From contig NW_003108067.1 of assembly GCF_000003605.2 (NCBI RefSeq), positions 1 to 16,106 of the forward strand: a DNA stretch of 16,106 bases. The letters run 5' to 3'. Below the pieces are notes generated by a model that saw only the letters and a list, made by a program, of their open reading frames with translations, did no database searches and had not been told where the DNA came from. This document shows, one piece after another, positions 9,410 through 16,106 of the stretch. The DNA is from Saccoglossus kowalevskii (taxonomy: Eukaryota; Hemichordata; Enteropneusta; Harrimaniidae). Position 1 is the first letter of the stretch, and every line of letters begins with the position of its first letter. The position numbers were made by a program, and so were the translations under genes.

Positions 9410-10420
9410 GGGGTGGCAGTGGCTAGGACCATAATTTATACAGGGGTGGCAGTGGCTAGGACAATCATTTGTAAAGGGGTGGCAGTGGCTAGGACCATAA
9501 TTTATACAGAGGTGGCAGTGGCTAGGACAATCATTTGTAAAGGGGTAGCAGGGCTAAGACCATTATTTGTACAGGGGTGGTAGTGGCTGGGATCATCATT
9601 TGTGAAGGGGTAGCTGGATTAAGACCATTATTTATACAGGGGTAGCAGTGGCCAGGACCATCATTTGTAAAGGGGTAGCAAGACTAAGACCATTATTTAT
9701 ACAGGGGTGGCAGTAGCTAGGACAATCATTTGTAAAGGGGTAGCAAGAATAAGACCATTATTTATACAGGGGTAGCAGTGGCCAGGATCATCAATTGTAA
9801 AGGCGTAGCAATACTAAGACCATTAATTATACAGGGGTAGCAGTGGCTGGGACCATCATTTGTAAAGGGGTAGCAAGGATTAGACCATTATTTATACAGG
9901 GATGGCAGTAGCTAGGACAATCATTTGTAAGGGGGCAGCATGACTAAGACCATTATTTATACAGGGGTGGCTGTAGCTAGGACAATCATTTGTAAAGGGA
10001 TAGCAAGGATAAGACCATTATTTATACAGGGGTGGCAGTGGCTAGGACAATCATTTGTAAAGGGGTAGCAAGATTAAGACCGTTATTTATACAGGGGTAG
10101 CAGTGGCCAGGATCATCATTTGTGAAGGGGTAGCAGTGCTAAGACCATAACTTATACAGGGGTGGTAGTGGCTGGGACCATCATTTGTGAAGGGGTAGCA
10201 GTGCTAAGACCATAACTTATACAGGGGTGGTAGTGGCTGTGACCATCATTTGTGAAGGGGTAGCAGTGCTAAGACCATAACTTATACAGGGGTAGTAGTG
10301 GCTGGGACCATCATTTGTGATGGGGTAGCAGTGCTAAGACCATAACTTATACAGGGGTGGCAGTGGCTGTGACCATCATTTGTGAAGGGGTAGCAGTGCT
10401 AAGACCATAACTTATACAGG
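9068..10420 (+). repeat. Duplicated 1.35-kb block, copy 2 (partner 1408-2760)
   Basis: The landmarks listed for 1408-2760 recur here at exactly 7,660 bases, including the hybrid A-head/B-tail units at 9414 and 9480 and the CGTTATTTAT variant at 10081. The block leads into the same CATAACTTAT subarray, which is longer in this copy. It sits between HOR copies 2 and 3. Confidence 0.88.
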
Positions 10421-10680
10421 TGTGGTAGTGGCCAGGACCATCATTTGTGAAGGGGTAGAAGTGCTAAGACCATAACTTATACAGGGGTAGTAGTGGCTGG
10501 GACCATCATTTGTGAAGGGGTAGCAGTGCTAAGACCATAACTTATACAGGGTTGGTACTGGCCAGGACCATCATTTGTGAAGGGGTAGCAGTGCTAAGAC
10601 CATTATTTATACAGAGGTGGCAGTGGCTGGGACCATCATTTGTGAAGGGGTAGCAGTGCTAAAACCATAACTTATACAGG
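10131..10680 (+). repeat. Homogeneous 65-bp subarray, nine dimers
   Basis: TAGCAGTGCT-type B units start at 10131, 10196, 10261, 10326, 10391, 10456, 10521, 10586 and 10651, each exactly 65 bases apart. Eight of the nine have the CATAACTTATACAGG tail; the unit at 10586 has CATTATTTATACAG. Their A partners have TTTGTGAAGGGG, with GGTAGTGGC heads predominating. The subarray at 2471-2760 has five such tails, so this copy expanded, or the other contracted, after the 7,660-offset duplication. Confidence 0.9.
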
Positions 10681-10780
10681 GATGGTAGTGGCCAGGACCA
10701 TCATTTGTAAAGGGGTGGCAGGATTAAGACCATTATTTATACAGGGGGAGCAGTGGCCAGGACCATCATTTGTAAAGGGG

Positions 10781-10847
10781 TAGCAAGAATAAGACCATTA
10801 TTTATACAGGGCCAGCCCTGTATAAATAATGGCCTTTATCCTTGCTA
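10781..10847. repeat. Near-perfect inverted repeat (hairpin), the only inverted unit
   Basis: The left arm 10781-10812 is a normal B unit (TAGCAAGAATAAGACC to ATACAGGGC). The right arm 10815-10847 is its reverse complement (GCCCTGTATAAATAATGG to CTTGCTA). The two central bases are CA. The arms differ by two mismatches and one extra base, over about 32 paired positions. The inverted piece 10811-10847 is 37 bp. Read on the minus strand it is a B unit followed by the CTGGC of the next A head, as in the GGGCTGGCAG units of the HOR. It is inserted between ATACAGG and GGCAGTG in the direct-orientation array. Confidence 0.92.
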
Positions 10848-11039
10848 GGCAGTGAAAGCAGCGGCTTGGGGCCATCATTTGTAAAGGGGTAACAAGATTA
10901 ATACCATCATTTATACAGGGGTGGCAGTGGCTAGGACAATCATTTGTAAAGGGGTAGCAGTGCTAAGACCATTATTTGTACAGGGGTGGTAGTGGCTAGG
11001 ACCATCATTTGTAAAGGGGTAGCTGTGCTAAGACCATAA
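10848..11039 (+). repeat. Divergent units after the inversion
   Basis: The first A unit (10848 on) reads GGCAGTGAAAGCAGCGGC and then TTGGGGCCATC, with extra bases and substitutions found in no other unit seen. The next B is TAACAAGATTAATACC with CATCATTTATACAG. By about 10919 ordinary dimers resume, with TAGCAGTGCTAAG and TAGCTGTGCTAAG heads, and lead into the HOR at about 11040. The concentration of private changes here suggests they arose with, or after, the inversion event. Confidence 0.75.
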
Positions 11040-11911
11040 TTTATACAGGGGTGGTAGTGGCCAGGACCATCATTTGTAAAGGGGTAGCAGGATTAAGACC
11101 ATTATTTATACAGGGGTAGCAGTGGCCAGGACCATCATTTGTAAAGGGGTAGCAAGGATAAGACCATTATTTATACAGGGCTGGCAGTTGCTAGGACCAT
11201 CATTTCTAAAGGGGCAGCAAGACTAAGACCATTATTTATACAGGGGTGGCAGTAGCTAGGAAAATCATTTGTAAAGGGGTAGCAAGGATGAGATCATTAT
11301 TTATACAGGGGTGGCAGTGGCTAGGACCACCATTTATAAAGGGGTAGCATGGCTAAGACCATTATTTATACAGAGGTGGCAGTGGCTTTGACAATCATTT
11401 GTAAAGGGGTGGCAGTGACTAGGACCATAATTTATACAGGGGTGGCAGTAGCTAGGACAATCATTTGTAAAAGGGTAGCAGGGCTAAGACCATTATTTGT
11501 ACAGGGATGGTAGTGGCTGGGACCATCATTTGTAAAGGGGTAGCATAGAAAAGACCATTATTTATACAGGGGTGGCAGTGGCTAGGACCACCATTTGTAA
11601 ATGGGTAGCAAGGATAAGATCATTATTTATACAGGGGTGGCAGTGGCTAGGACAATCATTTGTAAAGGGGTAGTAGGGCTAAGACCATTATTTGTACAGG
11701 GGTGGCAGTGGCTAGGACCATCATTTGTAAAGGCGTAGCAGTGCTAAGTCCATGGGGTAGCAAGGATAAGGCCATTATTTATAAAGGGGTGGCAGTGGCT
11801 AGGACCACCATTTGTAAATGGATAGCAAGGATAAGATCATTATTTATACAGGGGTGGCAGTGGCTAGGACAATCATTTGTAAAGGGGTAGTAGGGCTAAG
11901 ATCATTATTTG
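11040..11911 (+). repeat. Higher-order repeat, copy 3, distal 0.87 kb only
   Basis: This copy matches 7492-8363 at a constant offset of 3,548 bases. GGTGGTAGTGG is at 7502 and 11050, TGAGATC at 7741 and 11289, the hybrid unit at 7862 and 11410, and the 22-bp B unit at 8188 and 11736. It includes the copy-1-specific GGGGCAGCAAGACTAAGACC version at about 11213. The proximal 1 kb of a standard HOR is missing. Copies 2 and 3 together therefore look like one HOR split by the 8957-11040 insert, or two HORs joined by unequal exchange. Confidence 0.86.
11736..11757 (+). repeat. Shortened 22-bp B unit (copy 3)
   Basis: The junction is the same as at 8188-8209, 3,548 bases downstream: TAGCAGTGCTAAGTCCAT joined to GGGG and a new B head, with CCATGG at the seam. 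Confidence 0.88.
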
Positions 11912-13824
11912 TACAGGAGTGGTAGTGGCTGGGACCATCATTTGTAAAGGGGTAGCAGGATTAAGACCATTATTTATACAGGGGTAGCAGTGGCCAGGAC
12001 CATCATTTGTAAAGGGGTAGTAAGGATAAGACCATTATTTATACAGGGCTGGCAGTTGCTAGGACCATCATTTGTAAAGGGGTAGCAAGGATAAGACCAT
12101 TATTTATACAGGGCTGGCAGTGGCTAGGACCATCATTTGTGAAGGGGTAGCAAGGATAATGCCATTATTTATACAGGGTTGGAAGCGGCTGGGACCATCA
12201 TTTGTAAAGGGGTAGCAAGGATAAGACCATTATTTATACAAGGATGGCAGTGGCTAGGACCATCATTTGTGAAATGGTAGCAAGGATAATGCCATTATTT
12301 ATAGAGGGTTGGAAGTGGCTAGGACCATCATTTAATGTAAAGGGATAGCTGGGCTAAGACCATTATTTGTACAGGGGTGGTAGTGGCTGGGACCATCATT
12401 TGAGTGAAGGGGTAGCAGTGCTAAGACCATAATTTATACAGGGATGGTAGTGGCTGGTACCATCATTTGTAAAAGGGTAGCTGGGCAAAGACCATTATTT
12501 ATACAGGGGTAGCAGTGGCCAGGACCATCATTTGTAAAGGGGTAGCAAGGATAAGACCATTATTTATACAGGGCTGGCAGTTGCTAGGACAATCATTTCT
12601 AAAGGGGTAGCAAGACTAAGACCATAATTTATACAGGGGTGGCAGTTACTAGGACAATCATTTGTAAAGGGGTATCAGGGCTAAGACCATTATTTGTACA
12701 GGGGTGGTAGTGGCTGGGACCATCATTTGTAAAGGGGTAGCAAGGATAAGACCATTATTTATACAGGGCTGGCAGTTGCTAGGACAATCATTTCTAAAGG
12801 GGTAGCAAGACTAAGACCATAATTTATACAGGGGTGGCAGTTACTAGGACAATCATTTGTAAAGGGGTATCAGGGCTCAGACCATTATTTGTACAGTGGT
12901 GGTAGTGGCTGGGACCACCATTTGTAAAGGGGTAGCAAGGATAAGACCATTATTTATACATGGGTGGTAGTGGCTGGGACCACCATTTGTAAAGGTGTAG
13001 CAGGATTAAGACCATTATTTATACAGGGGTAGCAGTGGCCAGGACCATCATTTGTAAAGGGGTAGAAAGGATAAGACCATTATTTATACAGGGATGGCAG
13101 TTGCTACGACAATCATTTCTAAAAGGTTAGCAAGACTAAGGCCATAATTTATACAGGGGTGGCAGTAGCTAGGAAAATCATTTGTAAAGGGGTAGCAAGG
13201 ATGAGATCATTATTTATACAGGGGTGGCAGTGGCTAGGGCCACCATTTGTAAAGGCGTAGCATGGCTAAGACCATTATTTATACAGAGGTGGCAGTGGCT
13301 TTGACAATCATTTGTAAAGGGGTGGCAGTGACTAGGACCATAATTTATACAGGGGTGGCAGTAGCTAGGACAATCATTTGTAAAAGGGTAGCAGGGCTAA
13401 GACCATTATTTGTACAGGGATGGTAGTGGCTGGGGCCATCATTTGTAAAGGGGTAGCATAGAAAAGACCATTATTTATACAGGGGTGGCAGTGGCTAGGA
13501 CCACCATTTGTAAATGGGTAGCAAGGATAAGATCATTATATATACAGGGGTGGCAGTGGCTAGGACAATCATTTGTAAAGGGGTAGTAGGGCTAAGACCA
13601 TTATTTGTACAGGGGTGGCAGTGGCTAGGACCATCATTTGTAAAGGCGTAGCAGTGCTAAGTCCATGGGGTAGCAAGGATAAGGCCATTATTTATAAAGG
13701 GGTGGCAGTAGCTAGGACCACCATTTGTAAATGGATAGCAAGGATAAGATCATTATTTATATAGGGGTGGCAGTGGCTAGGACAATCATTTGTAAAGGGG
13801 TAGTAGGGCTAAGATCATTATTTG
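11912..13824 (+). repeat. Higher-order repeat, copy 4 (1,913 bp)
   Basis: The copy runs from the TACAGGAGTGG landmark to the same landmark at 13825. The AAT insertion is at 12334-12336, the TTTGAGTGAAGG unit at 12402, GATGAGATC near 13200, the hybrid unit at 13323 and the 22-bp B unit at 13649-13670. With copy 5 it shares private variants missing from copy 1: TACAGTGGTGG, TACATGGGTGG, TAGAAAGGATAAG, TTGCTACGAC and AAAAGGTTAGC. Copies 4 and 5 are therefore each other's closest relatives in the distal half. Confidence 0.92.
13649..13670 (+). repeat. Shortened 22-bp B unit (copy 4)
   Basis: Same 43-bp-deletion junction and CCATGG seam, 1,913 bases after the copy-3 marker. Confidence 0.88.
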
Positions 13825-15734
13825 TACAGGAGTGGTAGTGGCTGGGGCCATCATTTGTAAAGGGGTAGCAGGATTAAGACCATTATTTATACAGGGGTAG
13901 CAGTGGCCAGGACCATCATTTGTAAAGGGGTAGTAAGGATAAGACCATTATTTATACAGGGCTGGCAGTTGCTAGGACCATCATTTGTAAAGGGGTAGCA
14001 AGGATAAGACCATTATTTATACAGGGCTGGCAGTGGCTAGGACCATCATTTGTGAAGGGGTAGCAAGGATAATGCCATTATTTATACAGGGTTGGAAGCG
14101 GCTGGGACCATCATTTGTAAAGGGGTAGCAAGGATAAGACCATTATTTATACAAGGATGGCAGTGGCTAGGACCATCATTTGTGAAATGGTAGCAAGGAT
14201 AATGCCATTATTTATAGAGGGTTGGAAGTGGCTAGGACCATCATTTGTAAAGGGATAGCTGGTCTAAGACCATTATTTGTACAGGGGTGGTAGTGGCTGG
14301 GACCATCATTTGAGTGAAGGGGTAGCAGTGCTAAGACCATAATTTATACAGGGATGGTAGTGGCTGGTACCATCATTTGTAAAAGGGTAGCTGGGCAAAG
14401 ACCATTATTTATACAGGGGTAGCAGTGGCCAGGACCATCATTTGTAAAGGGGTAGCAAGGATAAGACCATTATTTATACAGGGCTGGCAGTTGCTAGGAC
14501 AATCATTTCTAAAGGGGTAGCAAGACTAAGACCATAATTTATACAGGGGTGGCAGTTACTAGGACAATCATTTGTAAAGGGGTATCAATGCTAAGACCAT
14601 TATTTGTACAGGGGTGGTAGTGGCTGGGACCATCATTTGTAAAGGGGTAGCAAGGATAAGACCATTATTTATACAGGGCTGGCAGTTGCTAGGACAATCA
14701 TTTCTAAAGGGGTAGCAAGACTAAGACCATAATTTATACAGGGGTGGCAGTTACTAGGACAATCATTTGTAAAGGGGTATCAGGGCTCAGACCATTATTT
14801 GTACAGTGGTGGTAGTGGCTGGGACCACCATTTGTAAAGGGGTAGCAAGGATAAGACCATTATTTATACATGGGTGGTAGTGGCTGGGACCACCATTTGT
14901 AAAGGTGTAGCAGGATTAAGACCATTATTTATACAGGGGTAGCAGTGGCCAGGACCATCATTTGTAAAGGGGTAGAAAGGATAAGACCATTATTTATACA
15001 GGGATGGCAGTTGCTACGACAATCATTTCTAAAAGGTTAGCAAGACTAAGGCCATAATTTATACAGGGGTGGCAGTAGCTAGGAAAATCATTTGTAAAGG
15101 GGTAGCAAGGATGAGATCATTATTTATACAGGGGTGGCAGTGGCTAGGGCCACCATTTGTAAAGGGGTAGCATGGCTAAGACCATTATTTATACAGAGGT
15201 GGCAGTGGCTTTGACAATCATTTGTAAAGGGGTGGCAGTGACTAGGACCATAATTTATACAGGGGTGGCAGTAGCTAGGACAATCATTTGAAAAAGGGTA
15301 GCAGGGCTAAGACCATTATTTGTACAGGGATGGTAGTGGCTGGGGCCATCATTTGTAAAGGGGTAGCATAGAAAAGACCATTATTTATACAGGGGTGGCA
15401 GTGGCTAGGACCACCATTTGTAAATGGGTAGCAAGGATAAGATCATTATTTATACAGGGGTGGCAGTGGCTAGGACAATCATTTGTAAAGGGGTAGTAGG
15501 GCTAAGACCATTATTTGTACAGGGGTGGCAGTGGCTAGGACCATCATTTGTAAAGGCGTAGCAGTGCTAAGTCCATGGGGTAGCAAGGATAAGGCCATTA
15601 TTTATAAAGGGGTGGCAGTAGCTAGGACCACCATTTGTAAATGGATAGCAAGGATAAGATCATTATTTATATAGGGGTGGCAGTGGCTAGGACAATCATT
15701 TGTAAAGGGGTAGTAGGGCTAAGATCATTATTTG
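13825..15734 (+). repeat. Higher-order repeat, copy 5 (1,910 bp)
   Basis: This is a direct tandem neighbour of copy 4 with the same order of variants. It is three bases shorter because it lacks the AAT insertion: TTTGTAAAGGG stands at about 14245 where copies 1 and 4 have TTTAATGTAAAGGG. The TTTGAGTGAAGG unit is at 14312, the hybrid unit at 15233 and the 22-bp B unit at 15559-15580. A private change is TTTGAAAAAGGG near 15287. The window's highest local similarity is between copies 4, 5 and 6, which is typical of the most recently amplified part of an array. Confidence 0.92.
15559..15580 (+). repeat. Shortened 22-bp B unit (copy 5)
   Basis: Same junction as the other three, 1,910 bases after the copy-4 marker. 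Confidence 0.88.
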
Positions 15735-16063
15735 TACAGGAGTGGTAGTGGCTGGGGCCATCATTTGTAAAGGGGTAGCAGGATTAAGACCATTATTTAT
15801 ACAGGGGTAGCAGTGGCCAGGACCATCATTTGTAAAGGGGTAGTAAGGATAAGACCATTATTTATACAGGGCTGGCAGTTGCTAGGACCATCATTTGTAA
15901 AGGGGTAGCAAGGATAAGACCATTATTTATACAGGGCTGGCAGTGGCTAGGACCATCATTTGTGAAGGGGTAGCAAGGATAATGCCATTATTTATACAGG
16001 GTTGGAAGCGGCTGGGACCATCATTTGTAAAGGGGTAGCAAGGATAAGACCATTATTTATACA
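15735..16063 (+). repeat. Higher-order repeat, copy 6, proximal 329 bp
   Basis: The copy starts at the TACAGGAGTGG landmark and follows copy 5 at a 1,910-base offset through GATAATGCC and GGTTGGAAGC. At 16064 the expected AAGGATGGCAGTGGC is replaced by GGGCTGGCAGTTGC, so the copy stops matching at its expected position. Confidence 0.85.
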
Positions 16064-16106
16064 GGGCTGGCAGTTGCTAGGACATCATTTCTAAAGGGTA
16101 GCAAGA
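16064..16106 (+). repeat. Right-end sequence from a later HOR position
   Basis: GGGCTGGCAGTTGCTAGGAC with a CATTTCTAAAGG tail matches the HOR at 14481 (and 12571, 7110), about 327 bases further along the unit than expected, roughly five dimers. The last 43 bases also show single-base losses (GACATC for GACAATC, AAAGGGT for AAAGGGGT). This is either a real internal deletion in copy 6 or a low-quality or mis-joined end of the assembled sequence. Confidence 0.65.

Larger units (their letters stand above)
1..16106 (+). repeat. Satellite/minisatellite array of a 65-bp A-B dimer filling the window
   Basis: The sequence is a head-to-tail alternation of two related half-units. A is about 33 bp (starts TGGCAGTGGCTAGGAC, ends CATTTGTAAAGGGG). 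B is about 32 bp (starts TAGCAAGGATAAGACC, ends ATTTATACAGGGG). A and B align along their whole length with one gap and share the frame GCAG..AGGACCAT.ATTT.TA.AGGGG, so the dimer probably arose by duplication of a single ancestral unit of about 32 bp. Common variants are A heads TGGTAGTGGCTGGG and TAGCAGTGGCCAGG, and B heads TAGCAGGATTAAG, TAGCAGTGCTAAG and TAGCATGGCTAAG. All units lie in one orientation except one inverted unit at 10811-10847. No non-repeat sequence is visible at either end, so the true array is longer than the window. The family is not recognised. Eukaryotic satellite DNA is the best class. Confidence 0.97.

Noticed and set aside
10781-10847. Rho-independent terminator or a miniature inverted-repeat element
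   Set aside because: The hairpin is long, but there is no T tract after it. Both arms are ordinary satellite units, there are no target-site duplications, and only one copy exists in the window. A local inversion explains it better.
10811-10847. Boundary of a larger inverted array segment
   Set aside because: Direct orientation resumes immediately at 10848 and continues to the end, so the inversion is limited to 37 bases.
1-16106. CRISPR array
   Set aside because: The regular spacing of about 32 bases could suggest repeats and spacers, but both halves of the period are repeated sequences related to each other. There are no unique spacers and no cas genes.
1-16106. Telomeric or simple microsatellite DNA
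   Set aside because: The unit is 32-33 bp of complex sequence. No short TTAGGG-like or di/trinucleotide runs are present.
1-16106. Centromere identity (CENP-B-type box)
   Set aside because: No TTCG....A..CGGG-like motif was found and the consensus lacks CpG. The HOR pattern alone does not establish centromere function.

Overview
The whole 16,106-base window is one tandem repeat array. No unique flank, recognisable gene, RNA gene, transposon or CRISPR locus was found. The array is built from two related half-units that alternate head to tail. Half-unit A is about 33 bp, begins TGGCAGTGGCTAGGAC and ends CATTTGTAAAGGGG. Half-unit B is about 32 bp, begins TAGCAAGGATAAGACC and ends ATTTATACAGGGG. 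Together they form a 65-bp dimer, which would be present about 248 times if the spacing were perfectly regular. Neither half-unit consensus contains a CpG, and the few CpGs present are variants of single units. This fits satellite or minisatellite DNA of a eukaryote with CpG methylation, perhaps a vertebrate. The repeat family and species are not recognised, so that placement is an inference.

Layout. Positions 1-6400 are a mosaic of diverged dimers. Long blocks inside it recur elsewhere in the window at constant offsets: about 3,076-3,079 bp (601-1390 with 3679-4470), 2,505 bp (3131-3490 with 5636-5995), 4,029 bp (4925-5380 with 8954-9409) and 7,660 bp (1408-2760 with 9068-10420). Positions 6400-16063 hold a higher-order repeat (HOR) of 1,910 or 1,913 bp. 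Two copies are full between landmarks in tandem (11912-13824 and 13825-15734), one is full at 6451-8363, and there are partial copies at 8364-8956, 11040-11911 and 15735-16063. The HOR array is interrupted at about 8957-11040 by a block of the older mosaic type. That block contains a nine-unit, exactly 65-bp-periodic subarray (10131-10680) and a 37-bp inverted unit that makes a near-perfect hairpin (10781-10847).

Nothing here reads as a protein-coding system. The open frames (longest 97 codons) are repeat sequence in which stops happen to be missing. In the clearest case, 5487-5684, the frame stays open because five consecutive half-units are all 33 bp. A homologous frame in two HOR copies carries a stop, which argues against coding constraint. 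The interest lies in how the array evolved: nested unequal exchange, chimeric half-units, a shared 43-bp deletion marker, a 3-bp indel that distinguishes HOR copies, and one inversion.
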